A program made the position numbers and the translations under genes. Below are positions 25,942-35,024 of a DNA stretch of 64,000 nt, piece after piece (position 1 is the stretch's first letter; each line of letters starts with the position of its first letter). The notes below the pieces were generated by a model, which was not told the origin of the DNA, did no database searches, and saw nothing but the letters and a program-made list of their open reading frames with translations. Location: contig CAWHBY010000002.1 of the NCBI GenBank assembly GCA_963827855.1, positions 3,720,001 through 3,784,000 on the forward strand, in the 5' to 3' direction. This stretch comes from DTPU01 sp963827855 (lineage in GTDB: Bacteria > Planctomycetota > Phycisphaerae > Sedimentisphaerales > Anaerobacaceae).

Positions 25942-26827
25942 GTTTGCCTGTCGCTGAGGGACTGCTCGTCGGCACCGCCTCATCCGGTCCGATCGGTGCG
26001 AGCATCCCCCTGTGGACGATCTTGCGAAAGATCGCCCTGACCGCGAAGCCTCCGGCAAATCCACAGAAGATCAGGACCAGGGCTGCCTGGGGGTAGGCGA
26101 TCACCAGGGCCAGAAAGGCCAGGATGTTGATCAGGTAGCCGAAGGGCTTCTTGCCGCGGAGGTACTGGTTGACTACGTGTGGGTACTCAACCCGGCTGAC
26201 CATGAGAGCCCCAGCCGCTGCAGCAGCCAGAGGCAGGGCATAGACGACCGCCCTGAGATCCGGCATCCGTTCTTCATGTAGCAGGACAAGGCTGACCACC
26301 ACGCCAGCCGCCGCAGGGCTCGGAAGCCCTGCAAAGGACAGGTGCTTGGCCTCGTCCTGCTCGTTCTCCACGTTGAATCGGGCCAGCCGGATGGCCGCGC
26401 AACTGATGTAGACCAGCGCGGTCAACCAGACCAGACGCTCGGACAGCGCATGGTGCGCAAAACCATCTGCCACCAGTTGTTGGTGTACAAGCTTGAGCAT
26501 CAGGAAGGCCGGTGCAACGCCAAAGCTGATGACGTCGCAGAGGCTGTCGAGCTGTCCGCCGAAGCTGGACGTGCTCTGGCTCATGCGGGCCAGCCTGCCG
26601 TCCAGCATGTCAGCCACCATGGCCAGGAACACGAGGTACGCAGCCAGCACGAAGTACCCCCCATCTCCCACCTCAACGGCCTTGCTGGCAAAGATGATGG
26701 CCGCGAATCCACATGCGCCGTTGAGCAGGGTCACAAGCGAGGGCAGGACCGTAATGTACTTCACGGGCCTGCCTTTGCCTCGTCCGAAGAACCTCCTGCG
26801 GCCACCTCTGTGTCTTAACCTTGACAT
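25922..26827 (-). CDS. pssA: CDP-diacylglycerol-serine O-phosphatidyltransferase
   Basis: Makes phosphatidylserine from CDP-diacylglycerol and serine at the inner membrane. The CDP-alcohol phosphotransferase motif D-G-x2-A-R-x8-G-x3-D-x3-D is seen as 'DGRLARMSQSTSSFGGQLD' then 'SLCD'. About 300 residues with eight hydrophobic segments, longer than the short Bacillus type by a C-terminal extension. The start at 'MSRLRHRGG' overlaps the stop of psd by 13 bases; an earlier in-frame start at 26890 is less likely. Together with psd it forms the route to phosphatidylethanolamine. Confidence 0.92.
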   Translation of the reverse strand: MSRLRHRGGRRRFFGRGKGRPVKYITVLPSLVTLLNGACGFAAIIFASKAVEVGDGGYFVLAAYLVFLAMVADMLDGRLARMSQSTSSFGGQLDSLCDVISFGVAPAFLMLKLVHQQLVADGFAHHALSERLVWLTALVYISCAAIRLARFNVENEQDEAKHLSFAGLPSPAAAGVVVSLVLLHEERMPDLRAVVYALPLAAAAAGALMVSRVEYPHVVNQYLRGKKPFGYLINILAFLALVIAYPQAALVLIFCGFAGGFAVRAIFRKIVHRGMLAPIGPDEAVPTSSPSATGKLTPGQS

Positions 26828-27510
26828 GTCTGATACCTCAGCAAGACCGTCAGTCCGGCCCGCACGGGCTGACCCACGCTGACAAGACATTCTATGTCTG
26901 GCCTGTCAGGGACATACAACTCAGTCCTCGAGCCGAACTTGATCATCCCGAATCGCTCTCCTGGACGTAAAATATTTCCCTTACTGGCTTTGCATACAAT
27001 CCTTCTTGCGATGGCTCCACTGACCTGGCGGACAATGAGCCTGTCTGCCGGATCCTGGAGTCTGGTCATATATACGTTGTTCGCCTCATTGAGCCTGCTG
27101 CTGGCAGGATTCAGGGCGTTCTTGTACATCCCAGGCCTGTACTCAATCCTGTCTACCGTCGCTCTACAGGGCGACCGATTGATGTGCACATTGAAGATAC
27201 TCAGAAAGATGCTGATGCGGAATGCCTTGCCACCGCCGAACTCCGAGCTGTCCACTACCCCAATGTCAGTCACCTTCCCGTCTGCGGGTGATAGCATCAG
27301 GTTGTCGTCTGAAGGGCACGTCCTCTCAGGGTCTCTGAAGAAGGACAGCATCCAGACCAGCACCAGGGCCATCAGGCATTCGACACCCAGCACCACCCAG
27401 ACAGGCACAGACTCGCTCGCGGCCACGAAGAACAGAGTCATCACTGCAACTATAAATGTTGTCCAAACAGCAACTTGCGGCATTCCGTAAGATGTGATAG
27501 GGATCTTCAT
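26815..27510 (-). CDS. psd: Phosphatidylserine decarboxylase proenzyme
   Basis: Converts phosphatidylserine to phosphatidylethanolamine using a pyruvoyl group made by self-cleavage. The 231-residue product is the short form (about 210-230 residues). The cleavage motif is 'MIKFGSRTELYVP', in which the Ser of FGSR becomes the pyruvoyl group; 'LSPADGKVTDIG' and 'IFLSIFNVHINRSPCRA' are the other conserved blocks. One or two N-terminal membrane segments are present. It is upstream of and overlaps pssA, so the two are cotranscribed. Confidence 0.95.
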   Translation of the reverse strand: MKIPITSYGMPQVAVWTTFIVAVMTLFFVAASESVPVWVVLGVECLMALVLVWMLSFFRDPERTCPSDDNLMLSPADGKVTDIGVVDSSEFGGGKAFRISIFLSIFNVHINRSPCRATVDRIEYRPGMYKNALNPASSRLNEANNVYMTRLQDPADRLIVRQVSGAIARRIVCKASKGNILRPGERFGMIKFGSRTELYVPDRPDIECLVSVGQPVRAGLTVLLRYQTCQG

Positions 27511-27603
27511 CTCTTACGTCGAATCCTCACAGGTGAGCTCATGTGGAAGGGTATGAGGCTTCATGACCGCCATTCTAAACCCTTGGCCTGGCCAATCAAT
27601 AGA

Positions 27604-27631
27604 AAAGGCCGACAGGTAGGTATCGGCCTTT
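27604..27631 (-). terminator. Strong hairpin upstream of psd, minus-strand terminator-like
   Basis: A perfect 9-bp stem AAAGGCCGA/TCGGCCTTT with a 10-base loop. On the minus strand it is followed by TTTTCTATT, like a weak intrinsic terminator, and it lies about 95 bases before the psd start. It could end a short leader or act as an attenuator; on the plus strand it has only three T's. Confidence 0.45.
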
Positions 27632-27632
27632 C

Positions 27633-27993
27633 ATGAAGAGGAGGAGGGTATTAGTTTTCGAAGATGCTGAAGAAGAGTCTTATCGTCGTTTGTCTATCCA
27701 TCACACCATCCTTGCCGGGACTAACGGAATTCGGGTTCTACGTCTGTCCACAAGTACTGACGGACGACCTCAAAATCAGTCACACTTTTTCTCCCCAGAT
27801 TTTTCAAGAAGCCTGCATTTCTCACAGGGCACCAGGGGACTGTCAAATATTTGCACAGAAAGGCCCTTGCTACCCCCTCTGAGGGGTCCAAAAGGCCAGG
27901 CTGGGGGGTAGGCACGCAAATTGCTTTTTCCCGTACAACTATGGCCGGCTATACCGGAAAACGACCAGCGTGGATCTGCTCTAAGGGGGTTCC
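27633..27993. other. Gene-free stretch between psd and the sugar cluster
   Basis: About 360 bases of lower GC with no convincing gene; two short frames here have no family character. It holds a second strong inverted repeat, GCTACCCCC (27869-27877) against GGGGGGTAGGC (27903-27913), with smaller complementarities inside. It must contain the promoter of the co-directional cluster that starts at 27994 and that of psd on the other strand. Confidence 0.5.
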
Positions 27994-29187
27994 ATGAGGA
28001 GACTTTCCTCGATTACGGAGGGTCTGATCGGCCAGCCGATGTTCAAACTGCTTTCTAGGGCCAGGGAGATTGAGCAGAGCGGCGGGCGGGTCTTTCATTT
28101 TGAGATCGGTGACTCCGACTTTCGGGCGCATCAGTTCATCATTGATGCGACCAAGAAGGCCCTGGACGACGACAAGACCCATTATGTACCTTCTGCCGGC
28201 ATACCCGAGCTTCGCCAGGCCATCTGCGAGCATACCGAAAAGCGGCTCGGCTTCAGGCCGGACCTGGATCAGGTCCTGGTGATGCCTTCTAACGCCATTA
28301 TTGACTGCGTGATGCGCGTGGTCGCTGACCCGGGCGACGACGTCGTGTATCCAGATCCCGGATTCTCCACCTATATCGCCGTGACCCAGTACACGGGCAT
28401 TCGCAAGGTTGGATTTCCGCTCAGGCAGGAGAATCGCTTCCGCATGGAGGCCGAGCAGATTGCCTCCCGCCTGACACCCAGGACCCGCCTGATCATCATC
28501 AATTCACCCAACAACCCCACAGGTTCGGTCACGCCTCCGGACGAGATAGACAAGATTGCCTATCTTGCCAGCCAAGAGGACCTCTACCTGCTCAGTGATG
28601 AGATCTACTCGGAGGTGCTCTATGACCGGTCCGTGCACGCCTCCGCATCGCTGCTCGACCACTGTCGCGAACGGACCATCATCCTGAATGGGTTTGCCAA
28701 GAACTATGCAATGCCGGGCTGGCGCCTGGGCTACGCCGTGGGTCCAAAGGAGGTCATTCGGAAGATGACCGTCCTGTTTGAGACCCAGTACTCGTGCATG
28801 CCACCCTTCATCCAGTACGGCGGCCTGGCGGCCTTGCAGTCCGACCCTGCGCCCGTACGACAACGCATCCGCACGTATCAGGTGCTCAGGGACCTGATGG
28901 TCGAGAAGCTCAACGAGATCCCCGGCGTTGAATGCCCGGCGCCGGAAGGGGCGTGCTATGTGTTCCCGAATATCACCGGCACAGGACTGACCAGCGGGGA
29001 ATTCGCCGAGTTCGTGCTGGAACAGGCAGGCGTCGCGCTGTTGCCGGGCACGTGCTTTGGGGCCAATGGAGAGGGATACGTTCGGCTCTGCTTCACGCGG
29101 TCAGCAGGAACCATCGAGACAGCGTGTGAAAAGATGAAGGCCGTGATCAGCCGGGTCAGGAGGTGCCATGAGGTCTTTGTGGGTTAA
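27994..29187 (+). CDS. Class I/II PLP aminotransferase (aspartate-aminotransferase-like)
   Basis: 397 residues, fold-type I. PLP Lys lies in 'ILNGFAKNYAMPGWRLGY', with the Arg of 'GWRLGY' and 'NSPNNPTGSV' and 'DEIYSEVLYD' completing the active site. It swaps an amino group between an amino acid and a 2-oxo acid in the cytoplasm. It is the first gene of a long co-directional cluster and overlaps the next gene (isopropylmalate-synthase-like) by 20 bases. That pairing suggests it aminates or deaminates the elongated 2-oxo acid made by its neighbour rather than acting in general metabolism. Confidence 0.9.
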   Translation: MRRLSSITEGLIGQPMFKLLSRAREIEQSGGRVFHFEIGDSDFRAHQFIIDATKKALDDDKTHYVPSAGIPELRQAICEHTEKRLGFRPDLDQVLVMPSNAIIDCVMRVVADPGDDVVYPDPGFSTYIAVTQYTGIRKVGFPLRQENRFRMEAEQIASRLTPRTRLIIINSPNNPTGSVTPPDEIDKIAYLASQEDLYLLSDEIYSEVLYDRSVHASASLLDHCRERTIILNGFAKNYAMPGWRLGYAVGPKEVIRKMTVLFETQYSCMPPFIQYGGLAALQSDPAPVRQRIRTYQVLRDLMVEKLNEIPGVECPAPEGACYVFPNITGTGLTSGEFAEFVLEQAGVALLPGTCFGANGEGYVRLCFTRSAGTIETACEKMKAVISRVRRCHEVFVG

Positions 29188-30322
29188 CGACATCACCTTG
29201 CGGGATGGAGAGCAGGCGCCCGGGGTGAACTTCTTCCCGCAGGAGAAACTCCGCATCGCGGAGCAGTTGGTCCGGCTGGGGGTCCCCATCCTGGAGGCGG
29301 GGTTTCCCATCGCCTCGGAAGACGACGTGGAAGGGGTCCGTCTGATCGCCAAGGCCTTTGGCGATCAGATCGTGATCAGCGCCATGTGCCGGGCCGCCCG
29401 CAAGGACATCGAGGTGGCGGCCGAGGCCCTGGCTGGGGCGTCCAAGGGACGCATCCAGGTTGTGATGGGCACCTCTGATATCCACCTCAAGCACAAGTTC
29501 GAGATGTCCCGATCAGAGGCCCTGGACCTGTCCGTGGCCATGGTCGAGTACGCCAAGTCCTTTACGGCGGACGTTGAGTTCGCTGCAGAGGACGCCTCCC
29601 GCAGCGACCTATCCTACCTGATGGACGTGTGCCAGGCCGTGGTCAAGGCCGGGGCGAGGACCGTTGAGCTGCCGGATACCGTGGGCTACTCCACTCCCTA
29701 TGACTACTTCGAGATGGTCTCTGCGGTGGTCAACTGTCTGCCCGAGGACATCGTCGTGTCTACCCACTGTCACGACGACCTGGGCCTGGCCGTGGCCAAC
29801 ACCCTGGCTGGAGTCAAGGCAGGGGCCAAGCAGGTGGAGGTCACGGTCAATGGAATCGGCGAGCGAGTGGGCAACGCCGCGTCTGAAGAAGTCCTCATGG
29901 CCCTGACCATGCGACCGGACGTCTATGGTTGCAGCCTCGGTTCCATCGACACGCGGCAGATCATGGAGTGCAGCCGGCTCGTCGAGGAGCTCAGTGGCGT
30001 GGCCGTGGCCTACAACAAGGCGATCGTGGGCCGCAACGCCTTTCTCCATGAATCGGGCATCCATCAGGACGGCCTGATCAAGTCGCCGCAGACGTACCAA
30101 CTGATGGACCCGCGGGACATCGGGCTGCCGGGATACCGGCTGATGCTGGGCAAGCTCTCTGGCAAGCACGCCCTGGAGCAGAAGCTCAGGGATCTGCAGG
30201 TCTGCGAGGACTCGCAGACGATCGAGGAGTTCTCGCGGTACTTCAAGAACCACGCCGCCAAGAAGAAGTTCATCACGGACGACGATATCGTGGGCCTGTT
30301 CGGCCGATTCAAAGGGCACTAG
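29168..30322 (+). CDS. 2-Isopropylmalate synthase-like enzyme without regulatory domain
   Basis: 384 residues. The catalytic TIM barrel of the DRE-TIM family is complete: 'NDITLRDGEQAPGVNF' (metal and substrate Arg/Asp), 'STHCHDDLGLAVANT' (metal His pair), 'VNGIGERVGNAASEE' and 'GRNAFLHESGIHQDG'. It condenses acetyl-CoA with a 2-oxo acid. The usual LeuA C-terminal dimer/leucine-binding domain is absent, so feedback control by leucine is unlikely. A perfect AGGAGGTG lies before the ATG, inside the aminotransferase gene. Sequence style is closer to isopropylmalate synthase than to homocitrate synthase (NifV), but the true 2-oxo acid is not visible. Confidence 0.85.
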   Translation: MRSLWVNDITLRDGEQAPGVNFFPQEKLRIAEQLVRLGVPILEAGFPIASEDDVEGVRLIAKAFGDQIVISAMCRAARKDIEVAAEALAGASKGRIQVVMGTSDIHLKHKFEMSRSEALDLSVAMVEYAKSFTADVEFAAEDASRSDLSYLMDVCQAVVKAGARTVELPDTVGYSTPYDYFEMVSAVVNCLPEDIVVSTHCHDDLGLAVANTLAGVKAGAKQVEVTVNGIGERVGNAASEEVLMALTMRPDVYGCSLGSIDTRQIMECSRLVEELSGVAVAYNKAIVGRNAFLHESGIHQDGLIKSPQTYQLMDPRDIGLPGYRLMLGKLSGKHALEQKLRDLQVCEDSQTIEEFSRYFKNHAAKKKFITDDDIVGLFGRFKGH

Positions 30323-30325
30323 CGC

Positions 30326-31139
30326 ATGGATCTCCAGGAATGCTTTCGGCGGATGTGCCTGACCCGGTACTTCGACCTTCAGGCATCGGCCGCGTACGAC
30401 CAGCGGCTGATCCCGGGCGCGATCTATCTGTCCGTGGGACAGGAGGCCCCCTCTGCGGCCGTCTCCCTGCTCACGCGAAGCTTTGCGATATTCACCCAGC
30501 ATCGATGTCACTCGGTGTACCTGGCGTATGGAGGCAGCCCCGAGGTACTGAGGGACGAGCTCCTGGGCCTGGAGTCGGGATGCTGCCGGGGTCGCGGCGG
30601 CTCTCCGTGCGCAGAACAGCGCCCTGCCCATGTACGGCCACAATGGGCTGATCGGTGAGAACGTCCCCGTGGCCACCGGGTTCTGCCTGGCCGGCCGCAG
30701 ACCGACGGTCGCCTACTTTGGCGACGCGGCAGCCGAGGAAGATTACGCCCTCAGCTCCTTGGGTCTGGCTGCCACGCACCGGCTGCCGATCCTCTACGTC
30801 TGTGAGGACAACGACCTGTCGATCCTCACGCCGATCCGCGATCGCCGGAGTTGGGCCGTGCACGACGTCGCCGCGGCCATGGGCCTGGCCACGGCTGCGA
30901 TTGAGGACGACCCTCAAACGATTCACGACACCGTCCAGGCCCTGCTCACGCAGTTGCCTGCCTTCATCAACATCAAGACCTGCAGACACCGGTGGCATAC
31001 GGGCACGGGCATTGACGGTCCGCCGAGTCAGGACCGGCTCGGCCTGTTCCGGTCCCAGGTCGCCGGCGCGGAACGGATCGAAGACCAGGTCAGGGAGTCC
31101 ATGGAAGGACTATGGCAAGGACACTTGCAGACACGATAA
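30326..31139 (+). pseudogene. Dehydrogenase E1 alpha-like (TPP) subunit, frameshifted
   Basis: Two frames together form one E1-alpha protein. Frame A (30326 to about 30600) starts 'MDLQECFRRMCLTRYFDLQA' and has 'LSVGQEAPSAAVS' and 'FTQHRCHSVYLAYGG'. Frame B (from about 30612) has 'QNSALPMYGHNGLIGENVPV' and the TPP-binding motif 'YFGDAAAEEDYALSSLG' to 'CEDND'. One surplus base between 30600 and 30612 breaks the frame. With it removed the length (about 270 residues) is shorter than PDH E1 alpha (about 330). The stop overlaps the E1-beta gene by 28 bases. It may be a real inactivation or a sequence error; everything around it is intact. Confidence 0.75.
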
Positions 31140-32053
31140 AGGACATCACCCGCCACCATCTCGAGGCGCAGGGCGGCCTGCTGTTCGGTCAGGCGATCTC
31201 GGCGGTCGGCTGGGTCAACCAGACCGTGCCGGACTGCCGGGGCATCGTGGAGTTTCCCATGTCGGACGTGGGCAACATGGGCGTTGCCTGCGGCGCGGCC
31301 CTCGCCGGAGTACGGCCGATCATCGTCATCCGGTTCCAGGACTTCATGTGGCTCAACAGCAGCGCCCTGGTCAACTACGCGGCCAAGAGCAAGGACATCC
31401 TGGGCACGCCCTCGCCGATCTTCGTCAGGGCCCTGGCCCAGGAGAACGCCGGCTGCACGCACTCCGCGGTGCTGCACAGCCTGTTCATGCACGTGCCCGG
31501 GCTTCGGGTCTGTTCGCCCATGACTCCCCACGAGTATGAGCTCGCCTGGCGGGACTTCATGTCCCACGACGATCCGGTGTACTGCAGCGAGCACCGTACC
31601 AGCTTCAAGAACACGCAGGAGTTCGAGAGCACCAGCCACCCTGCGGATGTCACGCTCATCGGCCTCTCGGCGGCCAGGTTCCACCTGGAGGAGGCCTCCA
31701 GGCTCCTGGGCGGCCAGGGGATCACCTGCAACGTGGCCCACGTGATGTGGCTCAAGCCTCTGGACTGTGAGGCCGCGGCCAGGGCCCTGGCCCATAGCCG
31801 CATGGGCGTCGTGGTGGACGCGTCCTTCGAGACCTGTGGCGCGGCGCAGTCGATCGCTTACACCTTGATGCATGAGGCCGGCAAGCCGGTCCGGGCCCTC
31901 GGTCTGTTCGACCGGTCCGTGGGGGTCAGCCCTGGCAGCGTGAATCCCACGCCGTCAGGGCGACGGATTGCCGACGTGGTGATCGAGGCCTGGGGCAGCC
32001 GTAGCGGCAGCCCCTCAGCGAAGGAAGTCCTGTCGGGGGTCGGGGCCCCCTAG
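31112..32053 (+). CDS. Dehydrogenase E1 beta-like (transketolase C-terminal type) subunit
   Basis: 313 residues. Resembles PDH/BCDH E1 beta: 'MSDVGNMGVACGAALAGVRP', 'IIVIRFQDFMWLNSSALVNY', 'VRALAQENAGCTHSAVLHSL', 'LRVCSPMTPHEYELAWRDFM'. E1 beta normally pairs with E1 alpha to decarboxylate a 2-oxo acid on TPP and pass the acyl group to E2. There is no E2 or E3 gene nearby, so the pair may instead act as a carboligase or release an aldehyde. The start overlaps the E1-alpha end. Confidence 0.82.
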   Translation: MARTLADTIKDITRHHLEAQGGLLFGQAISAVGWVNQTVPDCRGIVEFPMSDVGNMGVACGAALAGVRPIIVIRFQDFMWLNSSALVNYAAKSKDILGTPSPIFVRALAQENAGCTHSAVLHSLFMHVPGLRVCSPMTPHEYELAWRDFMSHDDPVYCSEHRTSFKNTQEFESTSHPADVTLIGLSAARFHLEEASRLLGGQGITCNVAHVMWLKPLDCEAAARALAHSRMGVVVDASFETCGAAQSIAYTLMHEAGKPVRALGLFDRSVGVSPGSVNPTPSGRRIADVVIEAWGSRSGSPSAKEVLSGVGAP

Positions 32054-32065
32054 GAGTCAGGCTGT

Positions 32066-34102
32066 ATGGAACCGAGAACCAAGGTCGGCCTAGTCCAGAT
32101 CAACAACAGCTTCTCACGCCAGCATTACTTCCCCTATTCTGTGGGGATCTTGCAGGCCTACGCCCAGCGGCACCTACGGCAGCCGGAGGCCTTTGAGTTC
32201 CTGCCTGCCCTATTCTCCAGGATTCCCGTTCATGAGGCCGTGACACACTTGGAGCAGGCGGACGTCGTCTGCTTCAGCAGTTACGTCTGGAACATCCGGC
32301 TGTCCCTGGCGATCGCCGAGGCCCTGAAGAAGGTCAGGCCCGGCATTCTCACGGTCTTCGGCGGCCCCCAGATCCCGGACCGTGACACCGAATCCTTCCT
32401 GCGGGCCCACCCCTGCATCGACCTGGCCTGCCACGGCGAAGGCGAGCAGGTCCTGACTGCGGTCCTGGAGAACGCCGCGAGCCGCGCGTGGAGCCAGGTC
32501 CCCTCGCTGAGCTTTCTGGATGAGCATGGCCGATTTGTCCAGACCGAGCCGGCCGGCCGGATCTTGGACTTCTCGGAAGTGCCGTCGCCCTATCTGGACG
32601 GGGTCTTCGACGACCTCATCCGCAGTCACCCTGAGGTCCAGTGGGTGGGGCTCTGGGAGACCAATCGCGGTTGTCCCTTCACCTGCGCCTACTGCGACTG
32701 GGGGTCTGCCACCAAGAACAGGGTCGTGGCTCGGCCCCTCGACCGGATTGAACGGGAGATCGATTGGTTCACGCGCAACAAGGTGGAGTTCATCTTCTGT
32801 TGCGACGCCAACTTCAGCCTGCTCGACCGGGACCTGGACATCGTCCGCCGCGTGGCGGCCAACAAGGCCCGGGATGGATTCCCCAAGGCCCTGTCGGTTC
32901 AGAGCACCAAGAACTTCACGGAGCGGTCATATGCCCTCTATCGCATCCTGTCCGAGGCGGGCCTGAGCAAGGGCGTGTCCCTGTCCCTGCAGTCGGTGCA
33001 TCCCTCCACCCTGGAGGCCATCGGGCGGCAGAACATCCCAGCAGCCACGTTTCGCGACGCCCAGGAGAGGCTGACCAGCCTGGGCATCGAGACCTTCACG
33101 GACCTGATCCTCGGCCTTCCCAACGAGACCACGGACAGCTTTGTCGACGGCGTCTGCCAGACCATTGAGAATGGACAGCACAACCGCATCCAGTTCAACA
33201 ATCTCTCGATCCTGCCCAATGCCCTGATGGGCGATCCCGAGTACCAGCGTGAATACGGCATGGAGGTCGTGGAGACCCACATCGTCAACGTCCACGGCAG
33301 CCTGGCCGACGAGGAGCCCGTGCGAGAGAGGCAACTGCTGGTCGTGGGGACTGCATCGTGTCCCAGGCCGGACTGGGTCAAGGCGAGGGTGTTTGGCTGG
33401 ATGACGGCCCTGCTTCACTTCGACAAGTTCCTCCAGGTGCCGATGGTGCTGCTCAACACGCTGTACGGGATTCCGTACCGCAGGATGCTGGAGCAGTTCG
33501 TCGCGACCTCTGACCTGCCGCCGATCCTCGATGAGATCAGGCGGCTCTTTGCAGACAAGGCCGTCGCCATCCAGAATGGCGATGAGGAGTTCTGCCGGTC
33601 GAAGCGCTGGCTCAACCTCTGGTGGCCTGCCGACGAGCTGATGATGATCCAACTCTGCGCCGAAGACCGGCTCACGGCCTTCTACGAAGAGGCGATCAGC
33701 CGTCTGGCTCCCGTGCTGGCGCAGGCTGGCCCTGGCAGCAGGGCGGTCCTGGAGGAGGCCGTCTTTCTCAACCAGAGCCTGATCAAGCTGCCTTTCCAGA
33801 CGACGGACGCCTCCATTGATCTGTCACAGAATCTCTGGGATCTCTACCAGGGGGCGATCCGGGGCAAGCGGCTTTCGCTGCTGAACGGGCGCTTTACGTA
33901 TCGAATCGACCGGACCGGCCAGACGTGGCTTTCCTGGGAGGATTGGTGCAGGGAGGTCGTCTGGTGGGGCAACAAGCGGGGCACCTATCTCTATCCCTGC
34001 CAGCGAACCGGTTCGCAGATGTCCATTGTAGGAACTCAAGGCCATGGCGTTGGACAACAAGACCGTCTTCTTAGCCGGTGCAGCCGGAATGACGGGAAGT
34101 AG
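32066..34102 (+). CDS. B12-binding-domain radical SAM enzyme (678 aa)
   Basis: Cobalamin-binding-like Rossmann domain at about 1-140 ('YSVGILQAYAQRHL', 'VFGGPQIPDRD', 'CHGEGEQ'), then the radical SAM core with C-x3-C-x2-C in 'GCPFTCAYCDWGSA' and a long C-terminal domain (about 420-678) of no known type. Such class B enzymes methylate, rearrange or couple unreactive carbons. 'WGSATKNRV' and 'FCCDANFSLLDRD' resemble radical SAM enzymes of surface-polysaccharide clusters. Its 3' end overlaps the next epimerase gene by 59 bases, so the C-terminus after 'YPCQRTGSQ' may not be functional. Confidence 0.85.
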   Translation: MEPRTKVGLVQINNSFSRQHYFPYSVGILQAYAQRHLRQPEAFEFLPALFSRIPVHEAVTHLEQADVVCFSSYVWNIRLSLAIAEALKKVRPGILTVFGGPQIPDRDTESFLRAHPCIDLACHGEGEQVLTAVLENAASRAWSQVPSLSFLDEHGRFVQTEPAGRILDFSEVPSPYLDGVFDDLIRSHPEVQWVGLWETNRGCPFTCAYCDWGSATKNRVVARPLDRIEREIDWFTRNKVEFIFCCDANFSLLDRDLDIVRRVAANKARDGFPKALSVQSTKNFTERSYALYRILSEAGLSKGVSLSLQSVHPSTLEAIGRQNIPAATFRDAQERLTSLGIETFTDLILGLPNETTDSFVDGVCQTIENGQHNRIQFNNLSILPNALMGDPEYQREYGMEVVETHIVNVHGSLADEEPVRERQLLVVGTASCPRPDWVKARVFGWMTALLHFDKFLQVPMVLLNTLYGIPYRRMLEQFVATSDLPPILDEIRRLFADKAVAIQNGDEEFCRSKRWLNLWWPADELMMIQLCAEDRLTAFYEEAISRLAPVLAQAGPGSRAVLEEAVFLNQSLIKLPFQTTDASIDLSQNLWDLYQGAIRGKRLSLLNGRFTYRIDRTGQTWLSWEDWCREVVWWGNKRGTYLYPCQRTGSQMSIVGTQGHGVGQQDRLLSRCSRNDGK

Positions 34103-35024
34103 CATCCTGAGCTGCCTCCTGCAGCATCATCCGACCACCCAGATCGTGGCGTCTTGCCGCCAGACCGAGCCCTGCCTTCGGTCCGGGCGGGTCCGGACGG
34201 TCTATGGAGATCTGCGGTCGCTGGAGGAGTGCCGACGGATGGTCCAGGGCTGTGACGTGGCGATCATGGCCGCGGCCTATGCAGGCGGCGCCGGTTTCAC
34301 GACCACCTTGCCCTTTGATCACACGCGAGAGAACCTGCTGATGAACTGGGCTATGCTGGAGGCCTTCTATCTGGAGGGCGTCCGGCGGATCGTTTTCATC
34401 GGCTCCTCGGCGATCTACCAGGCCTTTGACGGCTCCATCAAGGAGGACGAGCTGGACATGAACAGCGATCCGCACACGGCCTACTTTGGCTTTGGCTGGG
34501 CCATGCGGTTCCTGGAGAAGATGGGTCTGTATCTTCATCGCCGATACGGCATCGAAGTGGTCATCGTCCGTGCAGCCAACATCTTCGGACCTCGTGACAA
34601 GTTCGACCCCGCCCGCAGCACGGTCATTCCGGCCCTGATCCGCAAGGCCGTGGACCGGATGGACCCCTTCGAGGTCTGGGGGAGTCCCGACGTCGTGCGG
34701 GACGTGGTCTTCTGCGATGATCTGGCTGCGGCGGTGGTGGGGCTCGCGGACGCAGACTCGATCCGGTTCGACGCATTCAACCTGGGCTCGGGCGTCCGGA
34801 CCCGGGTCGGCGACATCGTCACGTGGGCCCTGGATGCCGCCGGGCACAGGCCGTCCCATGGGATTCAGTACGTGGGTGACAAGCCCACGACCATCGGATT
34901 TCGGGCGCTGGACTGCGCCAAAGTGCGGGCGGCGATCGGCTGGAGGCCGGCCCATACCATTGAAGACGGGATCCGACAGACCACCCAGTGGTGGATGGAG
35001 AACAGGGACAGGTGGGGACGATGA
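34044..35024 (+). CDS. NAD-dependent epimerase/dehydratase (first of three)
   Basis: 326 residues of the extended SDR type, with Rossmann motif 'VFLAGAAGMTGSSIL' (a variant of GxxGxxG), 'FIGSSAIYQ' and 'VRAANIFGPRDKFDPA'. It resembles GDP-fucose synthase-like enzymes. Where the YxxxK pair is expected the sequence reads 'AYFGFGWAMRFLE', with neither Tyr nor Lys in the usual place, so its activity may differ. Overlaps the radical SAM gene upstream and the next epimerase by ATGA. Confidence 0.85.
   Translation: MALDNKTVFLAGAAGMTGSSILSCLLQHHPTTQIVASCRQTEPCLRSGRVRTVYGDLRSLEECRRMVQGCDVAIMAAAYAGGAGFTTTLPFDHTRENLLMNWAMLEAFYLEGVRRIVFIGSSAIYQAFDGSIKEDELDMNSDPHTAYFGFGWAMRFLEKMGLYLHRRYGIEVVIVRAANIFGPRDKFDPARSTVIPALIRKAVDRMDPFEVWGSPDVVRDVVFCDDLAAAVVGLADADSIRFDAFNLGSGVRTRVGDIVTWALDAAGHRPSHGIQYVGDKPTTIGFRALDCAKVRAAIGWRPAHTIEDGIRQTTQWWMENRDRWGR

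Noticed and set aside
27633..27915. Short frames on both strands before the aminotransferase gene
   Set aside because: No recognisable motif, no ribosome sites, and they run through inverted repeats.
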